Shown: one piece after another, positions 17,179-26,239 of the stretch
Numbering within the stretch: position 1 is the first letter of the stretch
How the letters are laid out: each line of letters begins with the position of its first letter
NCBI GenBank assembly: GCA_951813535.1
Contig: OX638345.1
Location: forward strand, 1,501,029 to 1,565,028
Length of the DNA stretch: 64,000 nucleotides
Direction of reading: 5' to 3'
Origin: an uncultured Dehalococcoidia bacterium
GTDB taxonomy: Bacteria > Chloroflexota > Dehalococcoidia > Lucifugimonadales > UBA3495
Program-made: the position numbers and the translations under genes
Notes under the pieces: model-generated
Seen by the model: the letters and a program-made list of their open reading frames with translations, nothing else
What the model was told of the DNA's origin: nothing
Database searches by the model: none

Positions 17179-17703
17179 TCAGTAACCCGATTCCCGCCAC
17201 TCGAAAGCCAGGTTGGCGTAACGGACGAACACCGCTCCGCCCGGGCCGGCCAACGGCCCGTTCATTGCCAGGATTGCGACCGTGACCTCGTCGCCCGGCC
17301 TGGGCTCGGTGGACACCACCACGCGCTGCGGGACGTTGAACCCCTGCACCGTGGCGCGCTCCCGGTCGCATTCGCCGTTGATCCAGATCTCGCCGTAGTC
17401 GTCGATACACGACTCGAAGAGGCAGCGCGCCCCTTCCAGCGGTCGTCCGCCCACGGTCTCGGGCAGCGTCGCCTTGATCCGGTACCAGACGAACGACACG
17501 CCGCGCCGCCGCCAGGCGCCCAGGTCGTCGCAGCCTTCCCAACCGGAGTCGTCGTAATCCGGCAGGCGACAGGGCGACCCTTCCGCCTCGCTGACGATGC
17601 CCTCGTTGGGTTGGCCCGGGACGAATCCGTGGGCCACTTTCCACTGGCCGCCGACGGCAGCGAGGTCGCCGGCATTCTGCAAATCTAACGTAGCTCGTGG
17701 CAT
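17179..17703 (-). CDS. galactose-binding-like jelly-roll protein (GH2 sugar-binding-domain type)
   Basis: A 174-residue protein consisting of one jelly-roll domain like the N-terminal sugar-binding domain of family 2 glycosidases: DYDDSGWE, VSFVWYRIKATLPE and EIWINGEC are the typical strands and turns. There is no catalytic barrel and no signal peptide, so it is probably a binding or accessory domain and not an enzyme. Its ribosome site (AGGAGGAG) lies inside the end of the upstream membrane-protein gene, one base away, so the two are co-translated. Confidence 0.6.
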   Translation of the reverse strand: MPRATLDLQNAGDLAAVGGQWKVAHGFVPGQPNEGIVSEAEGSPCRLPDYDDSGWEGCDDLGAWRRRGVSFVWYRIKATLPETVGGRPLEGARCLFESCIDDYGEIWINGECDRERATVQGFNVPQRVVVSTEPRPGDEVTVAILAMNGPLAGPGGAVFVRYANLAFEWRESGY

Positions 17704-17704
17704 A

Positions 17705-18187
17705 TCAGTGCTCCTCCTGTGGTTTGTCCCGATTGCCGGCGCTTTCGGTTTGCGTACCAGGCAATGGCTCTACGCTGTCCTTTAGTTCGGGGTGTTGAGC
17801 CAGCAGACGGTCAAGCCATCCGGCCATCTGGGCGTGCATTTCTTTCTCAGCTTCCGCACGGCCTTCTGCAAGTCCTTGCGCGCGCCCTTCTGCCTTTAAT
17901 TTCTGGCCGACAAAATGCGAAATAACCATGATAGTGTCAATTACCTCCGCAATCGTGATCACCGTCGCGGTGGAAATCCCAAACGCTGCTATAACGTCGA
18001 GCCCTATAGCGCGGTACAGTGCGTGCGCGGATGTGTGATCCCCTGAGAGAACGTGGTGGACTATAGACCAGACTACACCGATGGTCGTCAGTGTAGCATG
18101 GGTAGCCAGCGCCGCTGCTGCCCAACGTGCCGGTATGCTGTCCAGAGCAACTCTGAGAATGCTGCTCTGTCCTTGTTGATTGGACAT
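17705..18187 (-). CDS. two-helix membrane protein with cytosolic helical tail
   Basis: Unrecognised protein of 160 residues. Two hydrophobic helices (about 22-48 and 62-95) are followed by a charged helical stretch, KLKAEGRAQGLAEGRAEAEKE, and a soluble tail. No signal peptide beyond the first helix. The stop codon lies one base before the start of the galactose-binding-like gene, so they form an operon. Function unknown; the context gives only co-expression. Confidence 0.55.
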   Translation of the reverse strand: MSNQQGQSSILRVALDSIPARWAAAALATHATLTTIGVVWSIVHHVLSGDHTSAHALYRAIGLDVIAAFGISTATVITIAEVIDTIMVISHFVGQKLKAEGRAQGLAEGRAEAEKEMHAQMAGWLDRLLAQHPELKDSVEPLPGTQTESAGNRDKPQEEH

Positions 18188-18241
18188 CCCAGCAATGAGA
18201 TCCTACGCGTCTGAGGAAGTCCAGGCTCGACGGGGATGCCG

Positions 18242-18889
18242 CTACACTCCCGTTATCCTAACTCCCGAATGCGTGCGGTAACGCCGGTTGATGTTGACCA
18301 GGAGCGGCGTGATCTGCTCCACGTATTTAGCGTTGTAGAGGGCGCCGGCATCCACGGGGCGCAGGTTGGGTATCTTCCGCGTCAGGTCGACGACCGCCTG
18401 CTTGGCGTCCGCGTCGTCGCCGCAGATAACCACGTCTTCGTCCAGTGTGACGCCCGGCTTCAGCAGTTCCTCGGCGGACACGTTCTGGAAGGCGGCGACG
18501 ACTTTTGAGGCTGGAGCCGCGGCCTGTGCCTCCTCCGCCGCAGAGCCGGCCTCGACCTCTTCGGCAATGGCGCCCACGCCGCGTTCGAACCGCATGGGGG
18601 CGATTACCGTCACCACCACCTTGCCGTCGAGGGCGTCGCCGACGCCGGCGATGGTGGGCGACATGCCGTTGTAGGGCATGGTGAGGAAAACCACTTCAGA
18701 CTGCGCCGCAGCCTCCGGATTCACCGCGCCGGAAATGGCGCTGCCGGGAGCCAGGACCAGCAACTCATCCGCCGCTTCCTGTGCCCGACCGGCGTCCCGC
18801 GAACCGATGACCACCGTTTCCCCCGCCATAGCCAGGCGCAGCGCCAGTCCCTTGCCTTCCGGACCCGTGCCTCCCAAAAACGCGAGCAT
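18242..18889 (-). CDS. npdG: F420H2:NADP oxidoreductase (NADPH-dependent F420 reductase)
   Basis: Transfers hydride between NADPH and coenzyme F420. The 215 residues start with the nucleotide loop FLGGTGPEGKGLALRLA, continue with GSRDAGRAQEAADEL and VFLTMPYNGM, and end with the region containing GDDADAKQAVVDL and DAGALYNAKYVEQITPLL typical of this family. GGGAGG lies 9 bases before the ATG. It implies that the host makes or takes up F420, which fits the luciferase-fold oxidoreductases at 41 and 60.3 kb. It is divergent from the VOC gene. Confidence 0.87.
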   Translation of the reverse strand: MLAFLGGTGPEGKGLALRLAMAGETVVIGSRDAGRAQEAADELLVLAPGSAISGAVNPEAAAQSEVVFLTMPYNGMSPTIAGVGDALDGKVVVTVIAPMRFERGVGAIAEEVEAGSAAEEAQAAAPASKVVAAFQNVSAEELLKPGVTLDEDVVICGDDADAKQAVVDLTRKIPNLRPVDAGALYNAKYVEQITPLLVNINRRYRTHSGVRITGV

Positions 18890-18951
18890 CTATTTCGCCT
18901 CCCGGTAAATTGCGGCGCAAGTATATCACCGCCGGAACGAGCCGGACCGTG

Positions 18952-18960
18952 TGATACAAT
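18952..18960 (+). promoter_or_regulatory. extended -10 promoter of VOC gene
   Basis: TGA-TACAAT, an extended -10 element very like that at 7917, lies 57 bases before the VOC start codon. No clear -35 is visible. Confidence 0.35.
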
Positions 18961-19017
18961 CGGCCAAACACTCCCATGCACTCGGTCCAACGACCATTCG
19001 TAGGAGGATTAATTGCC

Positions 19018-19380
19018 ATGGCATTCTCATTGAATCACGTTCACCTCAAGACCCCAGATCCCAAGGCCACCGCAGACTGGTACGTCCAGAATCTGGGCGC
19101 CACGGTCACCGCCGAGACCCCGAACGGTGGGTTCCGACTGGACCTCCACGGTCTGCCCCTGAACGTCACCGACCACATCGCCACGCAAACCCACCCGCAG
19201 AACTACGGCTTCGAGCACATTGCCATCGACACCAGCGACATCGAGGGCACCATCGCCGATCTGAAAAACGGCGGCGCGACCGTGCTGGAAGAGACCACGG
19301 TGGGCGGCGGCCGCCGGGTCATGTTCTTCGAAGGTCCCCAGGGCATCATCCTGGAAGTCCTCGAAGTGGTGGACGGCTAG
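19018..19380 (+). CDS. VOC (glyoxalase/dioxygenase-fold) family protein
   Basis: Small metal-dependent-fold protein of 120 residues from the vicinal oxygen chelate superfamily. It starts FSLNHVHLKTPDPKATADWY, has the second half-module FEHIAIDTSDIEGTIADL and ends with the metal-Glu strand IILEVLEV. AGGAGG (19002-19007) precedes the ATG at 19018, which is preferred over an upstream in-frame ATG at 18976. A paralogue with the same opening pattern lies at 46 kb. The substrate cannot be told from the sequence. Confidence 0.8.
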   Translation: MAFSLNHVHLKTPDPKATADWYVQNLGATVTAETPNGGFRLDLHGLPLNVTDHIATQTHPQNYGFEHIAIDTSDIEGTIADLKNGGATVLEETTVGGGRRVMFFEGPQGIILEVLEVVDG

Positions 19381-19407
19381 GCCATTTCAACTCAGCATCT
19401 TTTCAGA

Positions 19408-19435
19408 GTAGGGGCGAATAACCATTCGCCCCTAC
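19408..19435. repeat. 28-bp palindromic repeat, copy 3
   Basis: GTAGGGGCGAAT, AACC, ATTCGCCCCTAC: perfect 12-bp arms. It lies 41 bases upstream of the first PIG-L deacetylase gene. Confidence 0.85.
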
Positions 19436-19476
19436 AAGTAGCCCGCCGGCAACCGGATTGATCAGAAAAACGTACC

Positions 19477-20328
19477 ATGCCAGATCATCGTCTTCTCATT
19501 CTGTTCGCACACCCCGACGACGAGGCTTTCCCGGTCGGCGGGACCATCGCGATGCACACGGCTCGCGGCGTGACCGCGCGGCTGATCACCACCACATCGG
19601 GTGAACTCGGCGAGATCCGCCAACCCGGTTCGGCCACCCGTGAGACCATCGGCGAGGTCCGGCGCGGAGAACTGGCTGAGGCGATCAAGGAGCTGGGCAT
19701 CGAGTCCCACGAAGTGCTCCAGTATCGCGATTCGGGGATGGCCGGCTGGGACGACAACCATCATCCCAAGGCCTTCGTGCAGGCCGACGAGCACGAGGTC
19801 GTGGCCCGTTTGGTGTTCGAAATCCGCCGGTTCCGGCCCCAGGTGATCCTCACCTTCGGCATGGACGGCCTGTATGGACACCCCGACCACATCGCCATCT
19901 GCATGCACGCCACCACCGCTTTCCGGCTGGCTGCTGACCCTTCCTCTTTCCCCCACCACATGGCGATTGGTATCCAGCCCCACCAGACCGACCGTCTTTT
20001 CTACAGCGTGCGCCCGCGCGGATTCCGTGTGCACATGGCGGAATCGTTGCAGGCGGCGGGCGTGGACTTCCCTATGCCGTCGTCCGACCGCTCCAACGAC
20101 GGCGCGGATCCCGATACCATCAACCTGACCGTGGACGCTTCCGATGGGCTGGACGCCAAGATGGCCTGCATCAAGCGGCACTTCACGCAGCTGCAGCCCG
20201 ATTGGCCCTATGAGCACATCCCCCGGGAAGTGACCGCCTCCGTTATCGGAGTCGAGCACTTCATCCGAGCCGAGCCGCCGGTGGCAGAGGGTGAGGTCGT
20301 CCCCGCCGACTTCTTCGCGGGCCTGTAG
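19477..20328 (+). CDS. PIG-L/LmbE-family deacetylase
   Basis: Zn-dependent N-deacetylase or amidase of the PIG-L family, 283 residues. The N-terminal AHPDDE supplies the catalytic Asp and two metal ligands; YGHPDHI supplies the third His. The GLYGHPDH form is close to that of MshB/Mca-type thiol-conjugate enzymes, so a role in sugar-thiol turnover or detoxification is possible. The ribosome site is weak. A palindromic repeat lies just upstream, as it does for the second PIG-L gene at 57.3 kb. Confidence 0.85.
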   Translation: MPDHRLLILFAHPDDEAFPVGGTIAMHTARGVTARLITTTSGELGEIRQPGSATRETIGEVRRGELAEAIKELGIESHEVLQYRDSGMAGWDDNHHPKAFVQADEHEVVARLVFEIRRFRPQVILTFGMDGLYGHPDHIAICMHATTAFRLAADPSSFPHHMAIGIQPHQTDRLFYSVRPRGFRVHMAESLQAAGVDFPMPSSDRSNDGADPDTINLTVDASDGLDAKMACIKRHFTQLQPDWPYEHIPREVTASVIGVEHFIRAEPPVAEGEVVPADFFAGL

Positions 20329-20371
20329 CGTTATCGGGCCGTTCCGCGTTCGCCGCGGGTCGTAGGACGCG

Positions 20372-21217
20372 CTAAAGCAACCCCGCGGCTCCTTGCCAGA
20401 CCAGCAGGACGCCCACCACCAGGAGCGTCATTCCCATGGCCAGGATCAGCAGGTTCAGGTTGACCCTGCCGGTCAGGTTCGCGCCCAGGTAGCTGCCGAT
20501 CATCGCCATCGGGCCCATCAGCGCGAGGATGACCCAGTCCACTTGCCCGTGGACGACGTGGCCCACCCAGCCGGCCGCGCCCATCACGAAACCGATGAAC
20601 AGGTTGGTGCCGGCGGCGATCCGTGGATCCACCCTGAGAATGCGGACCAGGGCGGGCAGGCGTATGCTGCCCAGGATCAACCCGACCGCGCCTCCCAGCA
20701 TACCCACGGCGAAGCCTATGCCGCCCTCCGCAGCCATGCGGGTGGGCGTGAAGAGGCCGGGAGACCCCTCCAGACCCTGGCCGAACAGCGCGCCGCTGGA
20801 CTGACCCGACCGGATACGGTCGCGAGCGATGATGAGGAACTCCACGCCCTGCCAGAAAACCAGCGCGCCGGCCAGGGCGATGAGCAGGTGTTCCGGCGTG
20901 CGGTCGGCGAACCAGCCCCCGATGAACGCGCCGATGAACGCGGGCACACCCATGGTGAGCACGATGCGCAGGTTCACCCTTCCGGCGCGCAGGTGGCGTA
21001 TGGTGCCGGCCAACGACGCCAGGCTGCTGACCAGGATATTGGTGCCGCCGGCTGCGGGAGCGGGCATCCCCAGGAGCAGCATGGCCGGCAGGCGCATGGT
21101 ACCCAAGGCCAGGCCGACGAACCCGCCAAGGATGCCCACCAGGAACGAAATGACTGCCAGCAGGACGGCGTGCCAGATCAGGACTTCTGACGGCAGGCCC
21201 AGGCTGGAGAGGGGCAC
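20372..21217 (-). CDS. sulfite exporter TauE/SafE family membrane protein
   Basis: Integral membrane protein of 281 residues with about eight hydrophobic helices in two related halves, each opening with a Gly-rich helix: FLVGILGGFVGLALGTMRLP, then FAVGMLGGAVGLILGSIRLP. This is the TauE/SafE (DUF81) pattern; members export sulfite or organosulfonates or take up organic acids. Translation starts at a GTG (21217) with GAGG 11 bases upstream. It is followed by nothing on its strand; the malate/lactate dehydrogenase gene lies upstream in the same direction. Confidence 0.83.
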   Translation of the reverse strand: MPLSSLGLPSEVLIWHAVLLAVISFLVGILGGFVGLALGTMRLPAMLLLGMPAPAAGGTNILVSSLASLAGTIRHLRAGRVNLRIVLTMGVPAFIGAFIGGWFADRTPEHLLIALAGALVFWQGVEFLIIARDRIRSGQSSGALFGQGLEGSPGLFTPTRMAAEGGIGFAVGMLGGAVGLILGSIRLPALVRILRVDPRIAAGTNLFIGFVMGAAGWVGHVVHGQVDWVILALMGPMAMIGSYLGANLTGRVNLNLLILAMGMTLLVVGVLLVWQGAAGLL

Positions 21218-21267
21218 GAGATCAGTGCCTCACCCTGATCTGCATATTTGGATGGACGGGGCGGCAG

Positions 21268-22320
21268 TTACGGCTGGCCGACGGCCTCGGCGACGCCCAC
21301 CTCTTCCATCAACTCGGAGATCTGCCGCCAGGTTTCGTCCTCAATGAAGATGCCGTTTTCGCGACGTTGCAATTCGGTCCGATACTCGATCTCGCCGGGG
21401 TAGTAGACCTCGCTGAAACCAGGGGCCGGCGGGGAGGTTTTCACGAACTCGGCGAACTCGGTCATCTCCTGCTTGAAGTCTTCCAGGGGCCGGAACTTTG
21501 CAACATCGAACACGGCCAGGAAACAGCCGTCGTTGTGGCGGGCCTGCGGGTCGATGCCGAAACCGAGGCCCGTCAGCAGGCCGGAGAACATTTCCACCAT
21601 GAAGGACAGGCCGAATCCCTTGTGTCCCTGGTCGGCGCCCACGGGCAGGATGGCGCCACCGGCGGAGTAGTCGTTGGGGTCGTTGGTGGGGTTGCCGTCC
21701 TTGTCCACGATCCAACCGGTGGGGACCTGCTCGCCGCGGTTGCGGGCCAGACTGATCTTGCCGGCGGCGACGGCTGACGTCGCCATGTCGAGCAGCACCT
21801 GCCCCGGCAGGTTGCTGGGCACGGCGATGCAGATCGGATTGGTGCCCAGGCGGCGGGCACGGCCGCCGAAAGGAGCCACGGCCTTGGGGCCGGCGCCGGA
21901 GTCGGCGGTGAGCAGCGCGATCATGCCCTCCTGCGCGCAGATTGTGGGGTAGTCGCCCAGGCGCCCGATGTGGCTCTGGCGGCGGATGGTGAACGCAGCA
22001 ACGCCATTTTCCTTGGCTTTGGCGATGGCCATGCGCGTCGCCTTTTCGGTGACGACGAAACCGAAACCCCAGTGTCCGTCGACGACCGCGGTAGTGGGCG
22101 TCTCGCTGAGTACCTCGAATGGCGCGCCGGGTACGATATGCCCGCGGTCAACGCGCTCGCAGTACTCGGGAATGTGGATGACTCCGTGGGAGTCGTGACC
22201 GACCAGGTTGGCCATAACCTGGTGGGCGGCGACGATCTTGGCCTCTTCGGGCGGCGTGCCCTTGGCCACGTAGATGTGGTAGGCGGCCTTTTCCAGGTAT
22301 TCAGGAGTGAAGACGGGCAT
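21268..22320 (-). CDS. malate/L-lactate dehydrogenase family (Ldh_2) oxidoreductase
   Basis: NAD(P)-dependent 2-hydroxyacid dehydrogenase of the Ldh_2 fold, unrelated to classical LDH. Of 350 residues, GHDSHGVIHIPEY (41-53) holds the active-site His pair; GFGFVVTEKA, RQSHIGRLGDYP and GTNPICIAVP follow in family order, with GHKGFGLSFMVE near the C-terminus. GGAGG precedes the ATG. The substrate may be malate, lactate, ureidoglycolate or another 2-hydroxyacid. It stands between the TauE permease and the AAA/DUF4276 pair on the same strand. Confidence 0.87.
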   Translation of the reverse strand: MPVFTPEYLEKAAYHIYVAKGTPPEEAKIVAAHQVMANLVGHDSHGVIHIPEYCERVDRGHIVPGAPFEVLSETPTTAVVDGHWGFGFVVTEKATRMAIAKAKENGVAAFTIRRQSHIGRLGDYPTICAQEGMIALLTADSGAGPKAVAPFGGRARRLGTNPICIAVPSNLPGQVLLDMATSAVAAGKISLARNRGEQVPTGWIVDKDGNPTNDPNDYSAGGAILPVGADQGHKGFGLSFMVEMFSGLLTGLGFGIDPQARHNDGCFLAVFDVAKFRPLEDFKQEMTEFAEFVKTSPPAPGFSEVYYPGEIEYRTELQRRENGIFIEDETWRQISELMEEVGVAEAVGQP

Positions 22321-22403
22321 GGGAGTGCCTCCGTGAGGGCCATTGGCTTGGATAGTTTGGGATGGAACGGATTGTAGCAGGAAAACGCGACCCGGCAGGC
22401 CGT

Positions 22404-23012
22404 TTACGCCACCAGCAATCGCCCTACCTCCCGACAGAAACGGTCAAAAGAGCGGGATCGTTGCCGGGCAAGGTCTATGTCAATAGCACTAGTGAAGCGC
22501 GCTTGATCGGCCGTGGGGCTGTAAGTTCGACCTGAAGACATGTGGCTGGTAAGCCATTCCTTGGCGCCCCTGATACTCTCGATGTCCGGAGGAAGATGTT
22601 CCGGCATGCTGATGCGCTCAAACTCCGCGATAGTTTCCAGACTTGCTATGAACCACCCTTCAAATTCGCGATTTGCGATGTTTACGGAAGCCAGGCACTG
22701 CGGAAAATTCTGTGCGATCAGTTGAACCCTTTCCTTAAGTTGCGTGCCCAGTTCGGCAGGGCAGGCATCATCCGCGTCGACCAGAATGAACAATCGAGTC
22801 ATGGGCCCGCCACGAATGAGCGCCATCTCGACGTACCTTTCGAGTTGACCCGAACGAGCGCTAACCAATTTATCCCGACTGACACGGAACGGTCTCCGCA
22901 CTTCAGGGTAAAACTCGGACTCCAAGGCGGTTAGTATTTTTTGTATCAAAGGTCTGAAAGAACGTTCCTCTCCTTGGCCTTCGACTATTGCTTCCACTAC
23001 TGGTTGAATCAT
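22404..23012 (-). CDS. DUF4276 (TOPRIM-like) protein, partner of AAA ATPase
   Basis: Protein of 202 residues matching the DUF4276 pattern: an opening strand with VEGQGEE, a central RLFILVDADDA acidic motif and a later REFEGWFIAS segment, which together resemble a TOPRIM-type metal site (Glu, then DxD). It starts 44 bases behind the AAA ATPase gene on the same strand. ATPase plus TOPRIM-type pairs occur in OLD and PARIS-like phage defence. The DNA is less GC-rich than the surrounding genes, as for the ATPase. Nuclease activity is inferred and no ribosome site is evident. Confidence 0.7.
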   Translation of the reverse strand: MIQPVVEAIVEGQGEERSFRPLIQKILTALESEFYPEVRRPFRVSRDKLVSARSGQLERYVEMALIRGGPMTRLFILVDADDACPAELGTQLKERVQLIAQNFPQCLASVNIANREFEGWFIASLETIAEFERISMPEHLPPDIESIRGAKEWLTSHMSSGRTYSPTADQARFTSAIDIDLARQRSRSFDRFCREVGRLLVA

Positions 23013-23056
23013 CGACGTTGGTGAGGCTGTGGCCGCTCTGCGATCGATCGGAATGT

Positions 23057-24223
23057 CTACGGTGCAAGCATGCCCTGACGCAACAACTCGCCTGGTGTGC
23101 AGAGTCTTCGGCGCAATAGCTCCATGCTGCCGTCGTCGACTCGGCCGATCTTGGTATTACCAGTGCTGGCATCGGTGCTTAAAATCGCGTCGACGGGAAT
23201 GCCGCTATTGTCCAACAAATCGGAACTGTGGGTTGTTACCATAACTTGAGTACGTTCGGTCGCCTCCCGTATAGCGTCCCACAACACTTCGGCTGCAGCT
23301 GGATGAAGCGCAATTTCAGGTTCCTCTATTCCAACGAGTGTAGGTGGGCTGTCACTCCCTTGAAGCAACGCAGTGAGTACCGCTAGCGCGCGCAACGTAC
23401 CGTCAGACATGTTGATAGCCGTAAATTTTCGCGGGGTTGGACTCCCCTCGACTCGTTGGACGAATTGGATGGTTTCTCTGTTTACGATTCTGATTGGTAT
23501 TCTCGCCACGTGCTCAACATCAGGCACGACAGCTTTCAAATAATCTTGGATGCGATTGAACCGGTTCGGGTTGTTCTGCTCCAACGACCACAGAACGCCG
23601 GCCAAATTGTGACCTTCGGGTGGATGCAACGAGTCGCTGGATTCAGGCGTTTGCGGGCGGCGGATGGATTCTGGGTCGAACTTATAAAACCGCATTTTGG
23701 TTAACGCGTCGTATGCCGGTCTGAACTCGTCAAAGCTACTTGCGCTGACCAAGAACAGGCGATCGGAATTAGGCGTTGGTAAATTCACCGCCACGCTAGT
23801 TCGCGCGAGTTGCCCATTTTTCACTTCGAAGTATGTCGCTCCGCCTGCGGTGACCGGATGTTCAATCGAGCAAAATTCACGGCGGATAGCGAACGCTCCG
23901 TCACGCATCCGCTCGATAGCGAACGAATACTGTCCACAATATTCGCCACTTCCTAGACTGAACTCGAGTGCTACTTCGAAGAAGCGTGTAGATCTTCGTC
24001 CGGAGCGACGAAGCACTTCGGAAATACCGCCTCTGACGCTGAGCGCATGTGTTAGCGGGATGTGTAGGGCATCAACAGTCAGCTCCAATGCGTCCAAAAA
24101 ATTGCTTTTTCCGGAGCCATTTGGACCTACGAGAATTACCAACGGACCCAATTCCACGTCGCATTGGGCAATGCTTTTGTAGTTCCGCAATCGAACGCGG
24201 GTTATGAACGGAGGTTTGGACAT
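23057..24223 (-). CDS. AAA_21-type ABC/OLD-like ATPase
   Basis: SMC/OLD-like ATPase of 388 residues. It opens RLRNYKSIAQCDVELG, with Walker A GPNGSGKS at 33-40, the ABC signature-like NMSDGTLRALAV, Walker B LVGIEEPEIALHP and the switch His in TTHSSDLLD. Unlike OLD nucleases it has no C-terminal TOPRIM domain; the neighbouring DUF4276 gene probably supplies it. The ATG at 24223 has AGGAG at 8 bases; an earlier ATG at 24262 lacks this. TATACT on the minus strand at 24256-24251 may be its -10. Base composition is lower in GC than the flanking genes, which suggests transfer. Confidence 0.82.
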   Translation of the reverse strand: MSKPPFITRVRLRNYKSIAQCDVELGPLVILVGPNGSGKSNFLDALELTVDALHIPLTHALSVRGGISEVLRRSGRRSTRFFEVALEFSLGSGEYCGQYSFAIERMRDGAFAIRREFCSIEHPVTAGGATYFEVKNGQLARTSVAVNLPTPNSDRLFLVSASSFDEFRPAYDALTKMRFYKFDPESIRRPQTPESSDSLHPPEGHNLAGVLWSLEQNNPNRFNRIQDYLKAVVPDVEHVARIPIRIVNRETIQFVQRVEGSPTPRKFTAINMSDGTLRALAVLTALLQGSDSPPTLVGIEEPEIALHPAAAEVLWDAIREATERTQVMVTTHSSDLLDNSGIPVDAILSTDASTGNTKIGRVDDGSMELLRRRLCTPGELLRQGMLAP

Positions 24224-24327
24224 ATTCCATTCTCCTGGGTAACGACTATCAGTATAGCCCATTTGCTCCGCCGCCCCACCGCCTTTACACTGCCGTGGTT
24301 ACCATTGCCATTCGGAGGGAACCCAAC

Positions 24328-25362
24328 ATGAAAGCGGTTTACATCAATGAGACCGGGGGTACCGACGTGCTGACCCACGGCGACCGGCCGGACCCCGAAA
24401 TCAGCCCCGGCGAGATACTGATCCGCGTCGGCGGCAGCGCGCTGAACCACCTCGATTTGAACCTGAGGGCCGGCAACTGCCGCCGGTTCCCGCACATACT
24501 GGGCTGTGACCTGGCTGGCGAAGTCGTGCAGGTTAGTCCTGACTCCGGCACTGATCTCAAAATCGGCGACCGGATCCTGATCGACAACCGCGTCAAGTGT
24601 GGCGGACATAACCTGTGCGAGCACTGCGCCGCCGGTCACGACCAATGGTGCACCCGCCAGCAGCGCATCGGCGTGGACCTGGACGGCGGACACGCCGAGT
24701 ACGTGGTCGCGCCGGCCGTCAACGCGTACACCATCCCCGACGATATGTCCTTCGCCGAGGCGGCGGCGCTGCCCATCGCGCTGCACACGTCGTGGCACTG
24801 CCTCATCACCCAGGCCAAGCTGCAGCCCTGGGACGACGTCCTGGTGCAGGCCGGCGGATCCGGCGTGGGCAGCATGGGCATCCAGATCGCCAAGATGATG
24901 GGCTGCCGGGTGATTACAACCGCCGGCAGCGACTGGAAGCTGGAAGAAGCCAAGAAGTGGGGCGCCGACGAGGTCATCAACTACCGCGAGGTGGACAGTG
25001 TCAGCGAGCGCGTAAAGGAGTTGACCGACGGGCAGGGCGTGGATGTGGTGTACGACTGCGTGGGCGCCGACGTGTGGCACGAGAACATGCTGAGCCTGAA
25101 GCACGAAGGTCGGCTGGTCATCACCGGCGTCACCTCCGGCAGCCAGACGCCCATGGACCTGTCCATCCTGCACGGTCGCCCGCTGCACCTGATGGGCAGT
25201 GGTGGCCGCTCACGTCGCACCATGGCCGACGCCATGAAGATGGTGAACCAGGGGGCCCTGCGTGGCATCGTCGGTCGCACCTTCCCGTTGGACAGCGTGG
25301 GCGAGGCGCACCAGGTGATGCACGACCGGGACTTCTTCGGCAAGCTGGTCATCGAACACTGA
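24328..25362 (+). CDS. zinc-type medium-chain alcohol dehydrogenase
   Basis: Medium-chain dehydrogenase/reductase of 344 residues. GCDLAGEV replaces the GHE catalytic-zinc motif while the structural zinc loop CGGHNLCEHCAAGHDQWC is present; the NAD(P) loop GGSGVGSMGIQIAK is standard. It is nearer to quinone-oxidoreductase-like members than to classical ADH. GGAGGGA precedes the ATG at 24328, preferred over the ATG at 24295. TTGCTC (24263-24268) and TACACT (24286-24291), 17 bases apart, may be its promoter. It is divergent from the AAA/DUF4276 pair. Confidence 0.85.
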   Translation: MKAVYINETGGTDVLTHGDRPDPEISPGEILIRVGGSALNHLDLNLRAGNCRRFPHILGCDLAGEVVQVSPDSGTDLKIGDRILIDNRVKCGGHNLCEHCAAGHDQWCTRQQRIGVDLDGGHAEYVVAPAVNAYTIPDDMSFAEAAALPIALHTSWHCLITQAKLQPWDDVLVQAGGSGVGSMGIQIAKMMGCRVITTAGSDWKLEEAKKWGADEVINYREVDSVSERVKELTDGQGVDVVYDCVGADVWHENMLSLKHEGRLVITGVTSGSQTPMDLSILHGRPLHLMGSGGRSRRTMADAMKMVNQGALRGIVGRTFPLDSVGEAHQVMHDRDFFGKLVIEH

Positions 25363-25433
25363 TCGGCCGGCTGCTTTTGGTACAATATCGCACGCCAAAA
25401 AGGTCACCACATCCCAACGGAGGCACTCCCGCT

Positions 25434-26207
25434 ATGAAAATCGCACGCTACCTCGCCCACGGAGCCGAGCATTTCGGCGTCGTTGACGGCGACAACGTTA
25501 CCGCCATCGACGGCAGCATCTTCGAATCGGAGATCAAGCTGACCGACCACACCCATGCACTGTCCGACGTCAAGCTGCTGTCGCCGGTGATGCCGGGGAA
25601 AATCCTCGCCATGGGCCTCAACTACACCAGCCACATCGGCGACCGGCCGGCTCCTGAATACCCCATGATCTTCCACAAGACTCCCACCAGCGTCATCGGC
25701 CCTGAGGACGCCATCGTGCGGCCCAAGGAAGTCCAGCGCTTTGACGCCGAGGGCGAGATGGTTGTGGTCATCAAGGACAAGTGCCGCAACGTCTCCAAGG
25801 ACGACGCGCTGAACCACGTGCTCGGTTACACCTGCGGCAACGACGTCAGCGCCCGCGACTGGCAGCAGAAGGACCGCCGGGAGAACAACTCCGACTGGTG
25901 GCGCGCCAAGTCCGCGGACACCTTCTCGCCCATGGGCCCCTGGATCGAGACCGACGCTGATCCCCACGGCCAGCACCTTCGGACCCGCGTCAACGGCAAC
26001 GAGGAGCAGAACGAGACCACGGCGCACCTGATCTTCGACGTGCCCACCATGATTGAGTTCATCACCAAGTATGTGACCCTGGAAGCCGGCGACTGCATCT
26101 TCACCGGCACGCCGGGAACCACATCCGACATGGCCGACGGCGCCGTCTGCGAGATCGATATCAGCGGCATCGGCGTGCTGCGGAATCCGGTCAAGCTGGA
26201 GTCCTAG
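25434..26207 (+). CDS. fumarylacetoacetate hydrolase-family protein
   Basis: FAH-fold hydrolase or isomerase of 257 residues acting on acylpyruvate-type intermediates of aromatic or sugar-acid breakdown. MGLNYTSHIGD, the metal-binding acidic set (EGEMVVVI, and Asp in GNDVSARDWQ) and FTGTPGTTSDMADG at the C-terminus match the family. Translation starts at 25434, 7 bases after the GGAGGCAC-type site. It follows the dehydrogenase gene on the same strand after 71 bases and probably belongs to the same catabolic unit. Confidence 0.87.
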   Translation: MKIARYLAHGAEHFGVVDGDNVTAIDGSIFESEIKLTDHTHALSDVKLLSPVMPGKILAMGLNYTSHIGDRPAPEYPMIFHKTPTSVIGPEDAIVRPKEVQRFDAEGEMVVVIKDKCRNVSKDDALNHVLGYTCGNDVSARDWQQKDRRENNSDWWRAKSADTFSPMGPWIETDADPHGQHLRTRVNGNEEQNETTAHLIFDVPTMIEFITKYVTLEAGDCIFTGTPGTTSDMADGAVCEIDISGIGVLRNPVKLES

Positions 26208-26239
26208 CCTCGGACCCCTGCGGGGAAACCCAGCGTGAC

